Below the pieces are notes generated by a model. It was given only the letters and a program-made list of their open reading frames with translations, did not search any database and had not been told where the DNA came from. Below are positions 57,935-64,000 of a DNA stretch of 64,000 nucleotides, in pieces. The position numbers and the translations under genes are program-made. Each line of letters opens with the position of its first letter. The first letter of the stretch is position 1. This DNA comes from Elusimicrobiota bacterium (GTDB taxonomy: Bacteria; Elusimicrobiota; Elusimicrobia; JACQPE01): the NCBI GenBank assembly GCA_016180815.1, contig JACPAN010000009.1:41505-105504 (forward strand), written 5' to 3'.

Positions 57935-57980
57935 CCCCCTCGCTCCGAGGAATGAGGGGATGCGCATAGATTTTTTTTGG
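57935..57980 (+). terminator. possible terminator after the defence operon
   Basis: Two alternative small hairpins (cctcg-ctc-cgagg; cccctc/gagggg) lie at 57936-57959, with an eight-base T-run about ten bases further on. The distance to the T-run is longer than usual, so the call is weak. Confidence 0.3.
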
Positions 57981-57990
57981 CGGAGCGGTT

Positions 57991-60114
57991 TTAGCGTTCG
58001 TTGTTCCTGAAAAATTTTAGAAGGGGGTTTTGGGGAACGGGTTTTGAGGCGGCTTCTTTCTGATTGAGCACTTCATAAAGCAACAGCAGGGCATGTCCGG
58101 AGAAAAAATTTTCAGGGATAGGCGTAGCTTTGATGAGCCGGACATGAGCGTTCCAAAATTCATCGAAAGCCGCCCGGGCGTAACCCGGCCAATCAAAAAT
58201 TCCATAACCGGCCAGGCGTTTGGCCTCGGCCATATTAACGAGTATATGCGTGACGCCTTCCTGGCTTACGCGCCGGTATAAGACTTCTCCATCGCCGGAA
58301 GAATCGCTCCAGCGAACAGGCAGGGGAATGTCAAACGCCCCGGCCACGCGATAAGGAACAAAACAGGTTGATGTTTTTTCATCGCCTAAAATCAGCAGAC
58401 GGCCGTCCTGAGGCATAACGGTTTTGGCGAAAGCGTACATGGCCGTGGCCGGAAAGGGCAAAAGACCGGGGCGGCTATAGGATTGATAGTCCTGCCTGGA
58501 TTCATGGCCCGATAGAACGCGCCAGGGTTGATAGTTTTTACGGATTACGCCGGCGCCGATGATGATATTGATGGTGATCATGGCCATGAGCCCGGCGCTG
58601 AGAATCGTTTGGAACGCCCGGTTTTTTGTGCGCCAAAGAGCGGACCAGGCGCACCCGGCCGTCAACAACAGAGGAGCGAGAAACGGCAGAGAGTATCTTG
58701 TGAGGCGGTTAAATAGCAGCATCACGACAAGTCCGGTGAGCGCCGTTGACGCGGTCCATCTCATTGATTTAGATAAGCGGCCGGTGAAAATGACAAAGAG
58801 GGCGCCGGGAATCAAGGCCAGAGGCATGGGGCCGAGGAAAGAAAGACCGGCGCTGTTGTTGAACGTCAGATGCCAGGGCAAAACCAAAATTTCAAGTAAA
58901 TTGCGGGGAGTCCATCCTTTATTTTCCGCCCAAAAACGGGCAACGCGCTGAGCCTCGTAACCTTCCCCGCCCAGCCATGATCCGAGAAAGGGGTAAACAG
59001 GATTCCCTGCGTGAACCCAGTTTTTTAGGAGCCAGGGGAGGCTGACGAGCAAAACGATCGAGCCCAAAACCATGGCATCGCTAATGGCCTGCTTCCATCG
59101 CCGGTTTTGAGCAACGACATGGATTGAATGCATTATTATTAAGACGGCAGCAGTGAGAACGCCTGTGTATTTTGTCGCGCAGGCGGCTCCGGCGAAGAAG
59201 CCGGCCAGAATCAGCCGATGTCTGTTACCTTGCTGGAAATGACTAACCCAACACCAACAGGCAATCAGCGTCAAAGCCGATAGGGCGATATCCGCCCCAG
59301 CCGTCCACCAGTTGAACATGGACATGGGCATGAGCAAGAACGCCGCGGCTCCCATGAGGCCGCCTTGAGGCTCGCCCTCTTCTTTGCCCCAAGCCATGGC
59401 GCATAAAGCCAGGAGAACACCGAATACCCAATGAAACAGTTTGGCCGCTGTTTCACCGGAGAGTCCTAAGCCCCAGGTGTAGAGCAGGGACATCAATGGA
59501 GGAAATTTGGCGTGCATCAGCGTCATGTCGTTGATGCCGCCTTCATGCAAGTACCAACGCGGCACGCCCAAATGATAGAGCCATGAGTCATAGGAAGTTT
59601 CCGGAACAAAGGCCATGATGAATGCGATCAGCATAGCCAGCCCCACGGTGCCTGAGAGCCAAAGCGGAGCGGCTGAAACGATTGTTCTTATTTCCGAAGC
59701 GGCATCGCCAAAAAGCGGCTCTAAGCGGACGGGCCAATCGATAACGAATAGAAGAAGTAAAAAAATCAACAGCGACCAGAAGAACATGGGGCGATAGAGG
59801 CCGAATACGCCCAGGAGAAAAATCGCATTGGCGGTGAGCGTCAGACCGACGGCCGATCCCAGGCACAGCCGGCTTAAACCCGCGCCGACCTTGAGGCGCA
59901 TGATGACGCGACAACCAAGGGTCAGCGATCCTAAAAACGCCCCTATCCATATCGCCAGGGAGCGGGCATGATGCAGGAGCGCCTCAAGAGTCGGCGTCAA
60001 GGGTTCCGGCATTAGGCCGATGATTACGGAAAAATCAATGGACGGCTCAAGGATCAAATAAACGAGCGTCACGAATATCGCCCACAGCAGCGCGATCCAG
60101 GCCGCAATTTTCAT
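57991..60114 (-). CDS. multi-spanning membrane protein, ArnT/PMT-type glycosyltransferase-like
   Basis: A 707-residue protein with about twelve or more predicted membrane segments and a long C-terminal extracytoplasmic part (about 540-700). The segment ETSYDSWLYHLGVPRWYLHE after the early helices resembles the Asp-containing first periplasmic loop of GT-C enzymes such as ArnT or protein mannosyltransferases. It probably transfers a sugar from a lipid-linked donor; donor and acceptor unknown. The start is ATG 60114 (MKIAAWIALL), 8 bases after a TATACA box; a TTG at 60144 in frame is less likely. It is divergent from purA. Confidence 0.65.
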   Translation of the reverse strand: MKIAAWIALLWAIFVTLVYLILEPSIDFSVIIGLMPEPLTPTLEALLHHARSLAIWIGAFLGSLTLGCRVIMRLKVGAGLSRLCLGSAVGLTLTANAIFLLGVFGLYRPMFFWSLLIFLLLLFVIDWPVRLEPLFGDAASEIRTIVSAAPLWLSGTVGLAMLIAFIMAFVPETSYDSWLYHLGVPRWYLHEGGINDMTLMHAKFPPLMSLLYTWGLGLSGETAAKLFHWVFGVLLALCAMAWGKEEGEPQGGLMGAAAFLLMPMSMFNWWTAGADIALSALTLIACWCWVSHFQQGNRHRLILAGFFAGAACATKYTGVLTAAVLIIMHSIHVVAQNRRWKQAISDAMVLGSIVLLVSLPWLLKNWVHAGNPVYPFLGSWLGGEGYEAQRVARFWAENKGWTPRNLLEILVLPWHLTFNNSAGLSFLGPMPLALIPGALFVIFTGRLSKSMRWTASTALTGLVVMLLFNRLTRYSLPFLAPLLLTAGCAWSALWRTKNRAFQTILSAGLMAMITINIIIGAGVIRKNYQPWRVLSGHESRQDYQSYSRPGLLPFPATAMYAFAKTVMPQDGRLLILGDEKTSTCFVPYRVAGAFDIPLPVRWSDSSGDGEVLYRRVSQEGVTHILVNMAEAKRLAGYGIFDWPGYARAAFDEFWNAHVRLIKATPIPENFFSGHALLLLYEVLNQKEAASKPVPQNPLLKFFRNNER

Positions 60115-60159
60115 ATTTTCGCTGTATACAAAATCCGGCGTCAAGGGATTGCGAAAAGC

Positions 60160-62604
<2,445 letters not shown>

Positions 62605-62615
<11 letters not shown>

Positions 62616-63270
62616 AGCCCTGCTTTTATCCACGTCGGCCTGGGTGGCTTTTCTTCATGCCTTGGCCCCGGATCATTGGCTACCCTTTGTGGCCTTGGCC
62701 AGAGCTAACCGCTGGTCGAGGAACAAGCTCGTGGGCGTGACGTTTTTAGCGGGCTTAGGTCATGTGAGCACCTCGCTAGTCATCGGTTTGCTCGGGTTGA
62801 TGCTGGGCCAAGAGCTGACCCGCATTCAAGGTTTGGAAGCCAGCCGAGGCAATATTTCCGTTTTGCTGTTGATCGGCTTCGGCGCGGCGTACATGGCTTG
62901 GGGCATTCATCACGCGCGTCATGGCCATGAGCATCAACATTTAGGCGTGGATAATATCGGTGGAGCGGCTAAAACGGTTTTCATCACGCGCTTTTGGATT
63001 CTTTTCGCGGTCATGGTGTTTGGTCCATGCGAACCGATGATCCCTCTTATTTTTCTCGCATGGTCCAAAGGCCCGGCGCTGCTGGCCGGCGTCATCGGTA
63101 TTTTCTCTCTGATCACGATCGCCATGGTCATCACTCAGTCCCTGGCCGCGTTCGAGGGGTTGCGTTTTGCCTGGACCCGCTACGAAGAGCGCTTGGCCCG
63201 CCATTCCCATACCATTGCCGGCGCCACGATTTTAGCCGTGGGTTTAATCGTTATTTTATTCGGAATATGA
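62605..63270 (+). CDS. membrane protein, NicO/SafE-like putative metal transporter
   Basis: A 221-residue protein with six predicted membrane segments. [20 protein letters not shown] in the first segment recalls the H-x4-DH signature of nickel/cobalt (NicO/RcnA/UreH-type) transporters. A His-rich loop ([13 protein letters not shown]) between segments 3 and 4 supports metal binding, and [10 protein letters not shown] follows. The GTG start at 62605 overlaps carA. Its place between carA and carB, normally neighbours, is unexpected, and no metal enzyme lies next to it. Substrate unproven. Confidence 0.65.
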
Positions 63271-63280
63271 GACTTTAATT

Positions 63281-64000
63281 ATGCCGCCGCGCAGAGACAT
63301 TAAAAAAATTTTAATCGTGGGCTCGGGCCCCATCGTCGTGGGTCAGGCCTGCGAATTCGACTATTCGGGCACCCAGGCCATCAAGGCGTTGAAGAAACTC
63401 GGCTATGAAGTGGTGTTGGTTAATTCCAATCCGGCCACGATCATGACCGATCCGGAATTGGCCGACCGGACCTATATCGAGCCGTTGACCGTCGCTTTTG
63501 TGGAGAAAGTGATCGAGCGCGAACGGCCTCAGGTGATGCTGGCTACCCTGGGCGGTCAAACCGCTTTGAACCTGGCTTGCGCGCTTGAGTCCGAGGGCGT
63601 TTTATCCAAATACGGCGTGGAGTTGATCGGCGCATCCGCCCAAGCCATTAAAAAAGCCGAAGACCGGCAGCTCTTTAAAGACGCCATGGCTCAGGTGGGC
63701 CTTAAAACCGCGAAAAGCGTTTACATCGATGATGTGACCAAGGGCGCGGAAGCCGCGACGTCAAGCATCGGGTTTCCTTTGGTGCTGAGGCCGTCCTTTA
63801 CGTTGGGCGGCTTGGGCTCCTCTATTGTTTTCTCCAAGGATGATTTGGCGATGGAAATCGAGCGCGCCTTGGAGCTTTCGCCGGTGCGCCGCGTTTTGAT
63901 GGAGGAATACCTGGGCCATTGGAAGGAATTCGAGCTGGAGCTGATGCGCGATCACGCGGGCAATCAATCCGTGGTCGCCGCCATCGAAAATTTTGATCCC
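63281..64000 (+). CDS. carB: carbamoyl-phosphate synthase large subunit CarB (3' end outside window)
   Basis: The first 240 residues of CarB, running open to the window end. The N-terminal pre-ATP-grasp domain ([48 protein letters not shown]) and the start of the first ATP-grasp domain ([20 protein letters not shown]) are clear. The Gly-rich loop reads GGLGSS where the family usually has GG(S/T)GGG. ATG 63281 follows the transporter-like gene by 10 bases. CarB makes carbamoyl phosphate from bicarbonate, ATP and ammonia. Confidence 0.94.
   Translation, partial: MPPRRDIKKILIVGSGPIVVGQACEFDYSGTQAIKALKKLGYEVVLVNSNPATIMTDPELADRTYIEPLTVAFVEKVIERERPQVMLATLGGQTALNLACALESEGVLSKYGVELIGASAQAIKKAEDRQLFKDAMAQVGLKTAKSVYIDDVTKGAEAATSSIGFPLVLRPSFTLGGLGSSIVFSKDDLAMEIERALELSPVRRVLMEEYLGHWKEFELELMRDHAGNQSVVAAIENFDP

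Overview
The window is G+C-rich bacterial chromosome, gene-dense on both strands, and looks like a Gram-negative-type bacterium. Evidence includes a meso-DAP-type MurE, lipoprotein signals, an ETF-quinone oxidoreductase, a c-type cytochrome, natural-competence genes (dprA, comM) and type A RNase P RNA. Gene content and style recall Elusimicrobiota or another deep-branching phylum. That assignment is inference, because no 16S rRNA or ribosomal protein is present.

Layout. 1-4.6 kb: two ABC-2 permease halves with a drug/metabolite-type transporter nested between them on the other strand, then a response regulator with a variant GGDEF domain, a monoheme cytochrome c and a CheY-like receiver. 4.6-16 kb: ETF-QO, a secreted HExxH protein, a nucleoside transporter, and then a phenylacetate-like catabolic locus (aldehyde dehydrogenase, stand-alone PaaA-like di-iron oxygenase, 3-hydroxyacyl-CoA dehydrogenase, DUF1858-type protein, thiolase, FlK-like thioesterase, two crotonases) in which the last six genes overlap or abut. 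16-20 kb: lytic transglycosylase and secreted proteins of unknown family. 20-29 kb: FGGY kinase/RecB-type nuclease/TPR lipoprotein operon, tRNA-Val(CAC), cyclic-nucleotide-binding protein, type III polyketide synthase, tRNA-Ile2(CAT), a small XapX protein, an epoxide-hydrolase-like enzyme, a sugar nucleotidyltransferase, a zinc-ribbon coiled-coil protein, RNase HI and antisense-oriented rnpB.

29.5-43.3 kb is a division/cell-wall cluster (rsmH, ftsL, ftsI, murE ... murF, mraY, murD, ftsW) split by a secreted HExxH gene and an opposite-strand pair, an ALDH16-like double aldehyde dehydrogenase plus deoC. 43.4-51.5 kb: comM, a LysM protein, dprA, topA, xerC and an unknown protein. 60-64 kb: a membrane glycosyltransferase-like protein, then purA-carA-(metal transporter-like)-carB (cut by the window end).

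The most unusual region is 51.6-57.9 kb, which is visibly more A+T-rich than its surroundings. It is a tightly coupled operon: lexA, a zinc-ribbon plus nucleoside-deoxyribosyltransferase/TIR-like protein, a type III methyltransferase (mod), a HEPN/AbiU2-like protein and a type III restriction subunit (res). Its only apparent promoter lies in front of lexA and overlaps a LexA-type operator, which suggests a DNA-damage-responsive defence operon. The res gene is broken by a frame change before its nuclease domain. Several genes (lexA, comM, purA, the zinc-ribbon gene and the 6.4-kb secreted protein) have a -10 box 6-8 bases before the start codon, suggesting leaderless mRNAs.
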